Shown here in pieces: positions 19,873 through 29,153 of a DNA stretch of 64,000 nt; the first letter of the stretch is position 1; each line of letters starts with the position of its first letter. The stretch is from positions 102,717 through 166,716 of the forward strand of contig JANWVO010000058.1 in assembly GCA_025056865.1 (NCBI GenBank), given 5' to 3'. The notes below the pieces were generated by a model. The model was not told where the DNA came from and did not search any database. It saw nothing but the letters and a program-made list of their open reading frames with translations. The DNA is from Bryobacteraceae bacterium (GTDB lineage: Bacteria; Acidobacteriota; Terriglobia; Bryobacterales; Bryobacteraceae). The position numbers and the translations under genes were made by a program.

Positions 19873-21327
19873 ATGGCTCGCGTCGTGGTGCTGGGTGCTG
19901 GCGTGGCTGGCCATACGGCGGCCGCGTTCCTCCGCCGCTGGCTGCCAAAGCGGGATGACGTGGTCGTCGTCTCGCCGATGGCCGAATACAACTGGATTCC
20001 CTCCAACATCTGGGTGGGCGTCGGCCTGCTGAAGAAGCAGCAGGTGGTCTTTCCCCTGGCGCCCGTCTATCAGCGGGCCGGCGTGGATTTCCGCCAGGCC
20101 AGGGCGGTCGCCCTGTGGCCGGAAGGCGATGCCGAAAGCCCCACGCCTGCGGTGGAAGTGGAATGGACGCGTCCGGACCGGCGCGGGCAGCGCGAGAAAA
20201 TCCGGTACGATTTTCTGATCAACGCCACCGGGCCGAAGCTGAATTTCGAGGCTACGCCCGGCCTCGGACCAGGCAAGAACAGCCTCTCGGTCTGCACCGC
20301 CGACCACGCAGAGGAGACGGCGCGCGCGTTCCTCGAAGAGGTCGAACGGATGAAGCGCGGCGAACGGCGGAAGTTCGTCGTCGGCGTCGGCCACGGCTCC
20401 TGCACCTGCGAGGGCGCGGCATTCGAATACATCGTCAATCTGGAATTCGAGCTGCGAGCCCGCGGCGTGCGCGACCGCGCCGAAATCCTGTATCTGACCA
20501 ATGAGTACGAGCTGGGTGATTTCGGTATCGACGGCCTGCACATCCGCCGCGGCGGCTACATCACTCCCAGCAAGATCTTCCACGAGTCGCTGTTCGCCGA
20601 GCGCCGGATCGACTGGCTGACGCGCGCCCACGTGCGGCAGGTGGAGCCCGGACGCGCCGACGTGCTCACGCTGGACGGCGAGGAGCGCGAAGTCCGCTTC
20701 GATTTCGCCATGCTGCTGCCGCCTTTCCGGGGCGTCGACATGAAGGCCCTCGCCCGCGACGGCAGCGACATCACGGACCGCGTCTTCGCGCCGAGCGGCT
20801 TCATGAAGGTCGATGCGGACTATACGCCCAAGCCGTATGAGCAGTGGAAGGCCCGCGACTGGCCGCGCTACTACCAGAGCCCGGCCTATGAAAACCTCTT
20901 CGCCGCCGGCATCGCCTTCGCCCCGCCGCACCCGATCTCGCGGCTCCGCACCAACCGCGACGGGCTGATGATTTCGCCCGCCCCGCCCCGCACCGGCATG
21001 CCTTCCGCGATGATCGGCAAGGCGGTGGCCTCGAGCATCGCCGACATGCTCCGTGGCGCGCCCGGGCCGACGCACACGGCTTCCATGGCCGAGATGGGCG
21101 CAGCCTGCGTTGCCAGCGCCGGCGCGAACCCGTTCACCGGTACCGCCGCTTCGATCACCGTGTTCCCCATCGTGCCCGACTACGAGCGGTACCCCGAGTA
21201 CGGCCGCGACCTGAACTACACCTTCGGCGAAATCGGCCTCGCCGGCCACTGGATCAAGATCATCCTCCACCACATGTTCCTTTACAAGGCCAGGCTGCGG
21301 CCCGGCTGGTGGATGATTCCGGAGTAA
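19873..21327 (+). CDS. Sulfide:quinone oxidoreductase-type FAD flavoprotein
   Basis: This 484-residue pyridine-nucleotide-disulfide-fold flavoprotein has GAGVAG dinucleotide binding at the N-terminus, a second GxGxGS-type segment (GVGHGSCTC near residue 174) and a C-terminal membrane-contact region rich in aromatic residues. It resembles SQR/FCSD-type proteins, which oxidise sulfide or polysulfide and reduce quinone. Cysteines at SVCTADH and GSCTCE could take part in catalysis, but the standard three-Cys SQR arrangement is not certain. The ATG follows AGAGAGG by about 9 bases. A 58-residue membrane protein gene follows after 4 bases. Confidence 0.82.
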   Translation: MARVVVLGAGVAGHTAAAFLRRWLPKRDDVVVVSPMAEYNWIPSNIWVGVGLLKKQQVVFPLAPVYQRAGVDFRQARAVALWPEGDAESPTPAVEVEWTRPDRRGQREKIRYDFLINATGPKLNFEATPGLGPGKNSLSVCTADHAEETARAFLEEVERMKRGERRKFVVGVGHGSCTCEGAAFEYIVNLEFELRARGVRDRAEILYLTNEYELGDFGIDGLHIRRGGYITPSKIFHESLFAERRIDWLTRAHVRQVEPGRADVLTLDGEEREVRFDFAMLLPPFRGVDMKALARDGSDITDRVFAPSGFMKVDADYTPKPYEQWKARDWPRYYQSPAYENLFAAGIAFAPPHPISRLRTNRDGLMISPAPPRTGMPSAMIGKAVASSIADMLRGAPGPTHTASMAEMGAACVASAGANPFTGTAASITVFPIVPDYERYPEYGRDLNYTFGEIGLAGHWIKIILHHMFLYKARLRPGWWMIPE

Positions 21328-21331
21328 CGCC

Positions 21332-21508
21332 ATGAGCACGAACGAGACTCTGCCGCCCCATCTGCGGCCCTGGTTCTACGCCACCAGGCCCACCTGGTGG
21401 ACCCGCTTCCTGCGCACCTTCCTCCCCTGGCAGATCGTGCGCTTCCTCGTGATCAACCTGAAGATGCTCGTGCTGATCCGCCGCAGCCACAGGGGGCTGT
21501 CGCACTAG
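21332..21508 (+). CDS. 58-residue membrane protein downstream of the SQR-like gene
   Basis: This short gene has its ATG 4 bases after the SQR-like stop (GGAG within the overlapping stop region) and ends at TAG 21506-21508. The protein is basic and aromatic-rich at the N-terminus (RPTWWTRFLRTFLPW) and has one hydrophobic helix (IVRFLVINLKMLVLI), then a basic tail. It looks like a membrane anchor or electron-transfer partner for the flavoprotein. Its stop codon overlaps the stop of the convergent gene by three bases. The function is inferred only from context. Confidence 0.65.
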   Translation: MSTNETLPPHLRPWFYATRPTWWTRFLRTFLPWQIVRFLVINLKMLVLIRRSHRGLSH

Positions 21509-21732
21509 CGCGGCGGCTGCCTCTTCCTCAGCCGTTGCGCGCGCCACCATGGCAGCAGGAACAGGGCAGCCAGCAGCAGAAAGCCGGCGCTCACAATCCA
21601 GCGGAACACCGTCAGCCGCCGGCGGTGGCCCCGCAGCATGCCCCGCACGGCCAGCAGGGCGAAGCCGGCGCTGATCAGCAGATACCAGGCGGCGTAGAAG
21701 CCGGGTTGCCGCGAAGGGTCAGGGAATGCCAT
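21505..21732 (-). CDS. Small two-helix membrane protein
   Basis: This 75-residue protein starts at the ATG MAFPDPSRQPGFY. It has two membrane helices (about 13-30 and 43-60) joined by a basic loop (RGHRRRL) and ends in a basic tail. I do not recognise a family. It is convergent with, and overlaps, the 58-residue gene of the flavoprotein operon. A longer start 17 codons upstream adds only low-complexity residues. Confidence 0.55.
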   Translation of the reverse strand: MAFPDPSRQPGFYAAWYLLISAGFALLAVRGMLRGHRRRLTVFRWIVSAGFLLLAALFLLPWWRAQRLRKRQPPR

Positions 21733-21819
21733 CCGCACGGCGGCTCCATCTCCGTTCCTTCCTGCATAACGCCCCCGCCACACGTCTGCAACCGTGCACG
21801 CCCGCCGGAACAGGCCGCC

Positions 21820-22332
21820 TCACCGCAGCGCCACGCCTGCTGTCCATTCCGCATGGGCGATCTTCCAGTAAGCCATATAAGACCGGAATTCGAACCGAAG
21901 GCCCGCGCGGCGCCGAACCCAGTAATGCGCCCCGGCGCTGAAACTCACGACTCCCTGTCCGTACACGGCCTCTGCATTCCGGTTCGAAGTGTTCCATCCC
22001 ATCAGAAGAAAGGGCGCCCATTTTCCACCGCTTTCCCGCGGCACGAAATGCCATCCCAGCAGAATATCCATCCGGATTCCCGTTGGAATCCGCGGAAATC
22101 CGGCCGCTGAGAAATAGCGCTCTACGCCAACGTCCGCGCCGACCGTGAGCCGCCGCATGACGAACGCCTCGACTCCCGCCTGGCACACGAGTGTCCCTGC
22201 GATCGCCTTTTCGATGTGCGGCCCGCCGCCGCAGGCCACGAAACCGTGGGCGGGATAAGGCCTCCCGCCGGCACTTTCCCCGGCGGCGGCAGGCAGGAGC
22301 GCCCACAGAAGGATCAGAGGATGCGCCTTCAT
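21820..22332 (-). CDS. Secreted beta-barrel-like envelope protein
   Basis: This 170-residue protein starts with MKAHPLILLWALLPAAAGES, a good signal peptide, and has a perfect GGAGG 6 bases before the ATG. The mature part alternates short beta strands with aromatic and Gly residues (VGADVGVERYFSA, RMDILLGWHFVPRE, FEFRSYMAYWKIAHAEW) and ends in VALR. This is consistent with a small eight-stranded outer-membrane barrel. No specific family is recognised. Confidence 0.65.
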   Translation of the reverse strand: MKAHPLILLWALLPAAAGESAGGRPYPAHGFVACGGGPHIEKAIAGTLVCQAGVEAFVMRRLTVGADVGVERYFSAAGFPRIPTGIRMDILLGWHFVPRESGGKWAPFLLMGWNTSNRNAEAVYGQGVVSFSAGAHYWVRRRAGLRFEFRSYMAYWKIAHAEWTAGVALR

Positions 22333-23023
22333 GATGTTCCTCCGGATTGCGGCTCCGTCCGGAAGCCGCCAGAGAGAGCGTATTCGAAAATGCGGCGCGG
22401 AACAATCCCAAATGGCGGCAGGATTTTTCCGCAAGGAGTCAATTTTTCACGAGTTGTGGCGCTCTGCGATGTTCCCGTTGGCCGCCAGGGGAGACACTGG
22501 CAGGGGCGGAAGAACCTCCCCATCCACTACACCGAAAACCTCTGAACCCGGCGGCGGCTTGCCGCTGCGTCCGCCGCCGGCCCGGGGGCCATGCAGCCCC
22601 GGCGCCAGCCGCCGACCTTCGCCGCCCTCGCCCGCGCCCGCTTGCCTGAGAACCTCGCACTCGACGGCTTGGACCCCGGCGCCTCGCTCCGGCACGGAGC
22701 TCCCTCGCCGCAGCGCGGGTGTTTCCATTGCCTCGAGCAGCGCTTCGAGGCCGTCCGCCGGGGTCCGTGGAGATGCCGCCATGCCTCGGGCAGCGCCCCG
22801 CAACTGTTCCACCTCGAAAGAGACCCCCGGAGGAACACGACGCGCCGGCCCGCGAGCCGGAAACGGCCGCGCGCCCTGCCGCCCGCCTGCGCGAGTTCGC
22901 GCGTGAAACCGGCGCGGAGACTGCCGCGTGAACGGAGCTGCGCATCGCGGCAGGATCAGGCAAATATTCCGCACAATCCGGTTCACGTCCTGCCGGGCGC
23001 GCCCGCTACCTTGGATAGCAGTG
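22333..23023 (+). other. Intergenic stretch, no confident gene
   Basis: The first part is moderately AT-rich and holds the leader of the minus-strand barrel gene. The rest is GC-rich. A minus-strand frame of 111 codons (22447-22782, beginning MAASPRTPADGLEALLEAME) has balanced, protein-like composition but no ribosome-binding site and no recognisable domain, so I do not call it. No tRNA or convincing terminator was seen. Confidence 0.4.
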
Positions 23024-24334
23024 ATGCCTGCAAGGATCTCCCGCACTGCTGCCCAGGCTGCGCTCTGTGCCGCCATGCTTCTCGGCGCCGCCGCCCAGAC
23101 GCCGGGCGGCGACGGCCGCGCCGCGGCCAGCTTCGAGCACCTGAACCTCGTCGGCGCCGCCATCCGCATGCCGGGGTTCGACGACACGATTCTGGGCGCA
23201 GGCACGCAGTTCCGCCAGGCGCTGGCCTCGCAGGGACTGGCGTTCCGCATGAACTCCATTCCGCGCGCCAGCATGAATTTGCTGGATCCTCCGGCGCCGA
23301 AGAGCGAACAGGCCTACATCGGCCACCGCCCAACGGCCATCTGGGGCGTCCATGGCATCCTTACATCCGATCTGCGCCAGCTTGGCCTGCGCAACGCGCA
23401 ATTGCATGTGGCCTTCGGCTACCGCGGCAACACCTGGCGTCCCTCCGGCCCGCCGATGTTCGGCATGACCGGGCTGCACATCTACAAGGCCTGGGGCGAG
23501 GAGCGCGTCGAGCTGAAGGCCGGCTACCACATCAACGACCTCGAGTTCATCGGCATGCAGATCGGCGGCTCGCTCGCCGCCGGCGCGCAGGGCGTCTATG
23601 CCGTCATCCCCTATCTGACCGGCATGTCGTTCTTCACGCTGCCCGCGCCCACGCTGAACGTGCGCGTGCGCCTGCCCGGCGCCTTCTACGTCAAGTCCGC
23701 CGCGCAGCGCAGCCTCGATCCCGACGGCGCCGCGGCCACGGCGCGCCGCAATGCCACCGGCTTCCGCTTCCGGCCGCACGGCAACGGGCTTTTGCAGATC
23801 CACGAGCTTGGCTTTCGGCAGGCGGCCACGGAGACCCGGCGCCAGAAGTGGATCCGCGCCGGGCTGCTGTATAACCACTCCCGCTACCGCAATCTCGCGA
23901 GCGGCGTCCGCGAGCACGGCAATCATAGCCTGTATCTGCTGGCCGACTTCCAGGTCCTTCAGCCCGACGCAGGCCGTCCCGCGCGCGGCATGTTCGCCGG
24001 AGGCACGGTGATGGGCGCGCCGGCGCGCTTCAACGCCTATCACCGCTACTGGGAGGGGCGCGTCTACTGGATGGGTCCCCGCGCCAGCCGCCCGCACGAC
24101 GTCGCATCGATTGTCGTCGCCCGGCTCGGCCACAGCCCTGCAAGGCTGGAAGCCCTGCGGGTGGAGGGAAGGCCTTTCTGGGAGGGATCCTCGGCCGTCA
24201 CCGCTTCGTATAGCATCCGGCTCTCGCCCGGAAACTACCTCAACGGCGCGCTCACCTGGACGCGCGGCGCCGCCATCACGCCGCGCGTCGCCGACGCCCT
24301 CATCGCCAACGTCACATGGAGCCTGTTCTTCTGA
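23024..24334 (+). CDS. Outer-membrane porin-like protein (carbohydrate-porin type)
   Basis: This 436-residue protein has a signal peptide (MPARISRTAAQAALCAAMLL, cleavage near AAAQ) and a long series of amphipathic strands with periodic aromatics. It ends in ANVTWSLFF with C-terminal Phe, as in outer-membrane barrels. Its plan (an AIWGVHG strand, then HINDLEFIGMQIGGSL and repeated GY-rich strands) resembles OprB-like carbohydrate-selective porins, but the match is by general pattern only. The ATG at 23024 is chosen because the signal peptide starts there. Confidence 0.72.
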   Translation: MPARISRTAAQAALCAAMLLGAAAQTPGGDGRAAASFEHLNLVGAAIRMPGFDDTILGAGTQFRQALASQGLAFRMNSIPRASMNLLDPPAPKSEQAYIGHRPTAIWGVHGILTSDLRQLGLRNAQLHVAFGYRGNTWRPSGPPMFGMTGLHIYKAWGEERVELKAGYHINDLEFIGMQIGGSLAAGAQGVYAVIPYLTGMSFFTLPAPTLNVRVRLPGAFYVKSAAQRSLDPDGAAATARRNATGFRFRPHGNGLLQIHELGFRQAATETRRQKWIRAGLLYNHSRYRNLASGVREHGNHSLYLLADFQVLQPDAGRPARGMFAGGTVMGAPARFNAYHRYWEGRVYWMGPRASRPHDVASIVVARLGHSPARLEALRVEGRPFWEGSSAVTASYSIRLSPGNYLNGALTWTRGAAITPRVADALIANVTWSLFF

Positions 24335-24379
24335 GGACTCTTCCTGACGCCCGCGCCCGGCTACGGTAATCTGAAAGGG

Positions 24380-24385
24380 TATAGA
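24380..24385 (+). promoter_or_regulatory. -10-like hexamer just upstream of nuoB
   Basis: TATAGA ends 10 bases before the nuoB ATG, so a transcript started from it would have a leader of only about 3 nt. No ribosome-binding site is visible between the two. Confidence 0.4.
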
Positions 24386-24395
24386 GGGACCTGCG

Positions 24396-24959
<564 letters not shown>

Positions 24960-25080
24960 GCCGCACCTCCTCCAGCCGGTCCGCCCGCCTGACGCGCCCG
25001 CCGCATTTTCTCTCAAGCCCTGCGCACCGCAGCCGATGCGAACAGCGGGAGCCGCTCCCGGCTCTGGAAGGAGGCGTCCC

Positions 25081-25359
25081 GTGGAAGTCCGCAGAATTGA
25101 TCCTCTGCCGGAGCTGACCTCGGTCAGCCCGGCCACGCCCCTGACGCCGCAGATGCGTGCCGAGCAGGTCCAGCTCGTGCGCGCCGTCGAGGCGGTCAAC
25201 GAGGCGCGCCTGTTCGGCGAGAAGAGCGAACTGGCCATCAGCGTCGACCGCGAGACGCGGCGTCCGGTGGTGAAAATCATTGACCGCGAAACGAAGGAAG
25301 TCATCCAGCAGATCCCGCCCGAGTATCTGCTGCGTCTTGCGGAAGACCTGAAGGAATAG
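25081..25359 (+). CDS. flaG: FlaG-family flagellar protein
   Basis: This 92-residue protein starts at GTG with AAGGAGG 6 bases upstream. The family hallmark is the C-terminal half: LAISVDRETRRPVVKIIDRETKEVIQ is followed by QIPPEYLLRLAEDLKE, matching the FlaG VxIxDxxTxEVIRQIP pattern. FlaG limits flagellar filament length in several bacteria. fliS follows after 44 bases. The other flagellar genes are not in the window. Confidence 0.9.
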   Translation: MEVRRIDPLPELTSVSPATPLTPQMRAEQVQLVRAVEAVNEARLFGEKSELAISVDRETRRPVVKIIDRETKEVIQQIPPEYLLRLAEDLKE

Positions 25360-25403
25360 GCGAGCCGTAGATCTGAAATTCCGAACAGCAGGAAGAATGT
25401 CGC

Positions 25404-25844
25404 ATGACGGCGAACCCATACGGAGATCATCTGGCGGAACGCGTGCTCGGCGCGGACCCTGTCGAGCTGATCGTCATCCTTTACGAAGAGTTGCTGGCCA
25501 GCCTCGGCGAAGCGCGCCGCCACCTGGCTGTCGGAGACGCCCAGGCCCGCGCGCGCTCGGTCACCCGCGCCTTCGAAATCCTCGCCGAACTCGCGCAGTC
25601 GCTCAAACCGGAGGGCGGCGCGGAGCTCGCCCAGCGGCTGCTCGCCCTGTATGACTTCCTGTTCGAACGCATCCGGCAGGGCAACTTCGAACAGCAGGAC
25701 CAGCCCCTGGCCGAAGCCGAACAGGTGGTCCGCACGCTGCTGGAAGGCTGGCGCGCAGTGGCCCGGCAGCGCTACGAACCCGCGCGCGCCTTTGACCCCG
25801 CAGTGCTCGCCGCGGAGCCGCCAGCCATCCACCTCTGCGGCTAA
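25404..25844 (+). CDS. fliS: Flagellar export chaperone FliS
   Basis: This 146-residue helical protein binds flagellin in the cytoplasm and prevents premature filament assembly. It shows the FliS pattern: NPYGDHLAERVLGADPVELIVILYE at the start, then LGEARRHL, the FEILAEL helix and ALYDFLFERIRQGN. The ATG lies close to a GGAAGAA purine tract. It pairs with flaG upstream, the usual flaG-fliD-fliS order without fliD. Confidence 0.92.
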   Translation: MTANPYGDHLAERVLGADPVELIVILYEELLASLGEARRHLAVGDAQARARSVTRAFEILAELAQSLKPEGGAELAQRLLALYDFLFERIRQGNFEQQDQPLAEAEQVVRTLLEGWRAVARQRYEPARAFDPAVLAAEPPAIHLCG

Positions 25845-26199
25845 AGCCCCGCGCCGGATCCGCGCAGCGCCATCCGGGCAGCTCCCCGGGCAGATCGCGA
25901 GGCGCGTACCCGCGGATCCGCCCCCGGCTCCCGCCGGAGACAAGCCCCGTGAATCTGCCGCTGTCACGCCACGCAGGACTCCCCGGAACCTGCACCTTCG
26001 GCCAGGACCCTTCGAAAGGCCTTTGCGCCGACTTCCCCTCAGGCGCGCTTCTTTCCGTGAGCCCGCCCGTGCGGCGCATTCACTCCAATCCGCCCTGTCT
26101 CCGCTCCGCGCGGACCCTCGGCGGACACGCCGCCTGACCGGCATGCCCCTGTTTCCGGCCATCAGTCGGCAGCATGAAACTCCTGCCGCCCGTTTCCCC
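25845..26199 (+). other. Convergent intergenic stretch, nothing supported
   Basis: This lies between the fliS and murQ stops. The short open frames have random-looking composition (Pro/Arg-rich) and no ribosome-binding site. No clear terminator hairpin with a T tract was found. Confidence 0.4.
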
Positions 26200-27114
26200 T
26201 CATCCGATCACCGCCCGCAGCCGCCCGCCCGCCCGCGCCAGCAACTGCTCCGCCTCGTCCCGTCCCACGCCCAGCCGCGCCATGACAATCGCCCGCCGCA
26301 CATCCATCCCCGACTCCTCCAGCGCCCGGGCCGCCCGTTCCCGCTCCACCTGCGCCACCTCCATGATGATCCGTTGCGCCCGGTCCACCAGCTTCGCGTT
26401 CCTCGGCTGCACATTCACCATGAGATTGGAGTACACGAGCCCCAGCCGCACCATCACCCCGGAGGAGATCATGTTCAACACCATCTTGGTGGCCGTGCCC
26501 GCCTTCAGCCGCGTCGAACCAGCGATCACCTCCGGCCCGGTGACGACCTCCACCGGATAGCGCACGCGCCCGGAAAGCTCGGCATTCTCGCAGCAGGAGA
26601 TTCCGCCGGTCGGCGCGCCCATCGCAGCAGCCCGGTCCACGGCGCCCAGCACGTAGGGCGTGCGACCGCTGGCAGCGATGCCGACCAGAAAATCGCGCGG
26701 GCGGAACCCCGCCCGTTCAAGATCCGCGGCCCCTTCCTCGGGACGGTCTTCCACTCCTTCCACCGCATGGCGCAGGGCGTGGTCGCCGCCGGCAATGAGG
26801 CCGGTCACCAGATCCTCGGGCACGTTGAATGTCGGCGGACACTCGCTGGCATCCAGCACGCCCAGCCGCCCGCTGGTGCCCGCGCCAATGTAGAACAGCC
26901 GGCCGCCTGCCGCCAGCGCCTCTGCCGCGGCATCCACCAGCGCAGCCACGGCGGGCAGCGCCCTGGCCACGGCTTCTGCCACCGTGCGGTCCTCTTCGTT
27001 GAAGACGCGGAGCATCTCGACCGTGGGCATCGCGTCCAGCCCGTGCGAGCGCGGGTTGCGCTGCTCGGTCGTCAGGTGGGAGAGATCGATGGGGGGCTGC
27101 ATCGCCTCCATCAT
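26200..27114 (-). CDS. murQ: N-acetylmuramic acid 6-phosphate etherase
   Basis: This cytoplasmic enzyme of 304 residues cleaves the lactyl ether of MurNAc-6-phosphate to give GlcNAc-6-phosphate in peptidoglycan recycling. Signatures are LTTEQRNPRS near the N-terminus, the SIS-domain phosphosugar loop IGAGTSGRLGVLDASECPPT, VGIAASGRTPYVLGA and the C-terminal helical domain starting near GMDVRRAIVMA. Three ATGs sit close together (27114, 27111, 27102); GGAGG between them does not decide the start. It is followed on the same strand upstream by the Fe-S carrier gene. Confidence 0.94.
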   Translation of the reverse strand: MMEAMQPPIDLSHLTTEQRNPRSHGLDAMPTVEMLRVFNEEDRTVAEAVARALPAVAALVDAAAEALAAGGRLFYIGAGTSGRLGVLDASECPPTFNVPEDLVTGLIAGGDHALRHAVEGVEDRPEEGAADLERAGFRPRDFLVGIAASGRTPYVLGAVDRAAAMGAPTGGISCCENAELSGRVRYPVEVVTGPEVIAGSTRLKAGTATKMVLNMISSGVMVRLGLVYSNLMVNVQPRNAKLVDRAQRIIMEVAQVERERAARALEESGMDVRRAIVMARLGVGRDEAEQLLARAGGRLRAVIG

Positions 27115-27188
27115 CGCGGGAGCCGCGCCGGAAAAGCAAAAACCGGGCGGCTTACGCCGCCCGGCAGCATCTCGCGGCACGAAGAGGG

Positions 27189-27512
27189 TCAGGCCTGGAA
27201 GCTGGAGCCGCAGCCGCAGGTGGAACGCACGTTCGGGTTGTCGAATTTGAAGCCCGAACCTTCGAGCGTCTCCACGTAGTCCACCTTGGCGCCGTCCAGG
27301 TACAGCATGCTGGCCTGGTCGATGAAAACCTTCAGACCGTCGAAATCATAGGTCTTGTCCAGCAGCCCGGGGTTGTTTTCGAACGCCATCGAGTAGGTGA
27401 ACCCGGAGCATCCACCGCCGACCACGGCGATGCGCAGCCCCGCCGGCTTGGGATCCTGCATCTCGAGGATCTCCTTCACCTTGGCAATGGCGGTGGGGGT
27501 CAATGTGATCAT
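27189..27512 (-). CDS. erpA: A-type iron-sulfur cluster carrier (HesB/IscA/ErpA family)
   Basis: This 107-residue scaffold or carrier delivers Fe-S clusters to apo-proteins. The three invariant cysteines are present: Cys35 in GGGCSGFTY and Cys99/Cys101 in STCGCGSSF. The sequence is closer to ErpA than to IscA by general look (AxxKVKEIL, LYLDGAKVDYVE), but the name is not certain. The ATG has GGAGG upstream and a TACAAT -10 box at 27550-27555. nuoB, a client-type protein, lies 2 kb away. Confidence 0.92.
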   Translation of the reverse strand: MITLTPTAIAKVKEILEMQDPKPAGLRIAVVGGGCSGFTYSMAFENNPGLLDKTYDFDGLKVFIDQASMLYLDGAKVDYVETLEGSGFKFDNPNVRSTCGCGSSFQA

Positions 27513-27549
27513 GAGGTTCCAAACCTCCTACAAATTTATCCTGATTCGG

Positions 27550-27555
27550 ATTGTA
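27550..27555 (-). promoter_or_regulatory. -10 box of the Fe-S carrier gene
   Basis: TACAAT on the minus strand lies 37 bases before the ATG, leaving a normal leader that contains GTAGGAGG. The -35 is not clear. Confidence 0.4.
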
Positions 27556-27813
27556 GCACGCCCTTCCATGCGGCGGCTTTCATCATGTGAGATGCACGAA
27601 GGCGTGGCGGGGCTTCCGGGATCTGGTATGGTAGGGAGTGCCGGGGCCACTGGGCCCGACGCTCGCGGCGGCTGCCGCCGGCATGAGCGCTTTTCTGCTG
27701 AAACCGCATGGGTTTGGCGTGCGTCGGTCGAGTGTATGAGCGGACACGCTGGCGTCCTCCCATTCCCGGCGGGCGGAATTCGGGCTGCATCCACCGGCCA
27801 GGGTAGCACGCGA

Positions 27814-28419
27814 GTGGAGAACCGTCTCTCAGAAGAGGCCGCCCTCGTGCGGCGCATTCAGGAGCGCGACGAAGCTGCGTTCCGCGAGCTGGTCGAACGC
27901 TATCAGAACAAGGTTTATTCCATCATCTACGGCATCCTCCGCAACCACAACGATGCCGAAGACATCGCCCAGCAGGTCTTCACCAAGATCTATTTCTCCA
28001 TCGGCAGCTTCGACTTCCGCAGCTCGCTGCTGACCTGGATCTACAAGATCACCGTCAACGAGTGCTACGACTATCTGCGCAAGCGCCGTGTCCGCAAGTT
28101 GGTTTACGAAAGCGACCTCGGCGATGAAGAGACCCCGGGCATGGAGCGCAGCGAGCCCGACACGGCGCCGCTGATCGACGAACAGCTTGAACGGCGCGAC
28201 CTGGTTCTGAAGCTGCTGGAGAAGGTCTCGCCCGAGGACCGCAATCTGATGCTGCTGAAGGAAGTCGAGGGACACTCGGTGGAGGAGCTGGCCCGCATGA
28301 CGGGCATGAACGAGAACACGATCAAGGTGAAGCTCTTCCGTGCGAGGCAGAAACTGCTGAAAGCAGCGGAACGTCTCATGAAGCGGAAGGGCTTGCCGCT
28401 GAAGGTCGAGCAGGGGTGA
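27814..28419 (+). CDS. ECF RNA polymerase sigma factor
   Basis: This 201-residue sigma factor of the RpoE/SigW class has region 2 from about 15 to 90 (AFRELVERYQNKVYSIIYG, DAEDIAQQVF, LTWIYKITVNECYDYLRKRR). Region 4 runs from about 140 to 190 (LLEKVSPEDRNLMLLKEVEG, then the helix-turn-helix MNENTIKVKLFRARQKL). GTG at 27814 (MENRLSEEAAL) starts the conserved part; upstream starts add low-complexity residues. The next two genes encode its probable zinc-finger anti-sigma factor and a Spy-like periplasmic protein, which suggests envelope-stress control. Confidence 0.9.
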   Translation: MENRLSEEAALVRRIQERDEAAFRELVERYQNKVYSIIYGILRNHNDAEDIAQQVFTKIYFSIGSFDFRSSLLTWIYKITVNECYDYLRKRRVRKLVYESDLGDEETPGMERSEPDTAPLIDEQLERRDLVLKLLEKVSPEDRNLMLLKEVEGHSVEELARMTGMNENTIKVKLFRARQKLLKAAERLMKRKGLPLKVEQG

Positions 28420-28624
28420 GATATGGAATCGCGGACCCGCAGCGCGCGCCGGACAGCCTGGCTGGCGGTGTGTCGCAATGGCAGGCGCCGCGGTTCGGGT
28501 AGGATGTTCGGCTGGAAGGGAGCGCACCCGCAGAGGGCGGGCGCGGACCGGGTTGCGACGCCCGCCGCGGACAGACTCCCGCAGAGGCCGGTGCCAGGGC
28601 AATGTGATTCGAGGGAAGAAATCC

Positions 28625-29128
28625 ATGCATGAGCCAGTGGTTGACGGGCTGGAAGAGTATCTGGCAGGCACGCTCGCCGGTCAGCGGCTGGCCGCCTTCC
28701 AGCACCATGTGACAGTCTGCGGGGAATGCCGCCGGCTGGTGGCCGCACTCCCCGCGCAGCAGGCGATGTTGAGCGAGCTGCGCCCGCCGCGGCCGGTGGG
28801 CCCGAAGCCCGGCTTTTATGCACGGGTCTGGGCACGCATCGAGGCCGAGCGGGCGTCGTCCATCTGGTCGGTGTTTCTGGAACCCGCCTTTGGACGCCGC
28901 CTGAGCTACGCTGCGCTGGCGTTGCTGGTCGTGCTCAGCGTGGCCGTCTGGAACGGGCCGGGACAACCGGCCATCGATGAAACCAACCCGATGGTCGTTT
29001 TCGCCATTGATCTGCCCGATGCGCCAGGCGTCGATCCTGGCCATGACCGCGCCGTCGTGCTCACCCATCTCGTGAGCATGGGCGAGAACGGTGACGAAGC
29101 GCCCTCGCTGCCTGTATCATCGGATTGA
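28625..29128 (+). CDS. Membrane-anchored zinc-finger anti-sigma factor
   Basis: This 167-residue protein has an N-terminal anti-sigma domain with the His-x3-Cys-x2-Cys zinc motif (HHVTVCGECRR, about 27-37). One transmembrane helix follows at about 97-113 (LSYAALALLVVLSVAVW) and then a short acidic periplasmic tail. It should hold the preceding ECF sigma factor inactive until an envelope signal. The ATG follows GAGGGAAGAA. The end of the gene is 25 bases before the Spy-like gene start. Confidence 0.85.
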   Translation: MHEPVVDGLEEYLAGTLAGQRLAAFQHHVTVCGECRRLVAALPAQQAMLSELRPPRPVGPKPGFYARVWARIEAERASSIWSVFLEPAFGRRLSYAALALLVVLSVAVWNGPGQPAIDETNPMVVFAIDLPDAPGVDPGHDRAVVLTHLVSMGENGDEAPSLPVSSD

Positions 29129-29153
29129 TGCCTGGGATGCACGGGGGTACGCC

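Noticed and set aside
22447..22782. A 111-codon minus-strand frame with protein-like composition
   Set aside because: No ribosome-binding site, no domain, ends in low-complexity sequence; support too thin for a gene call.
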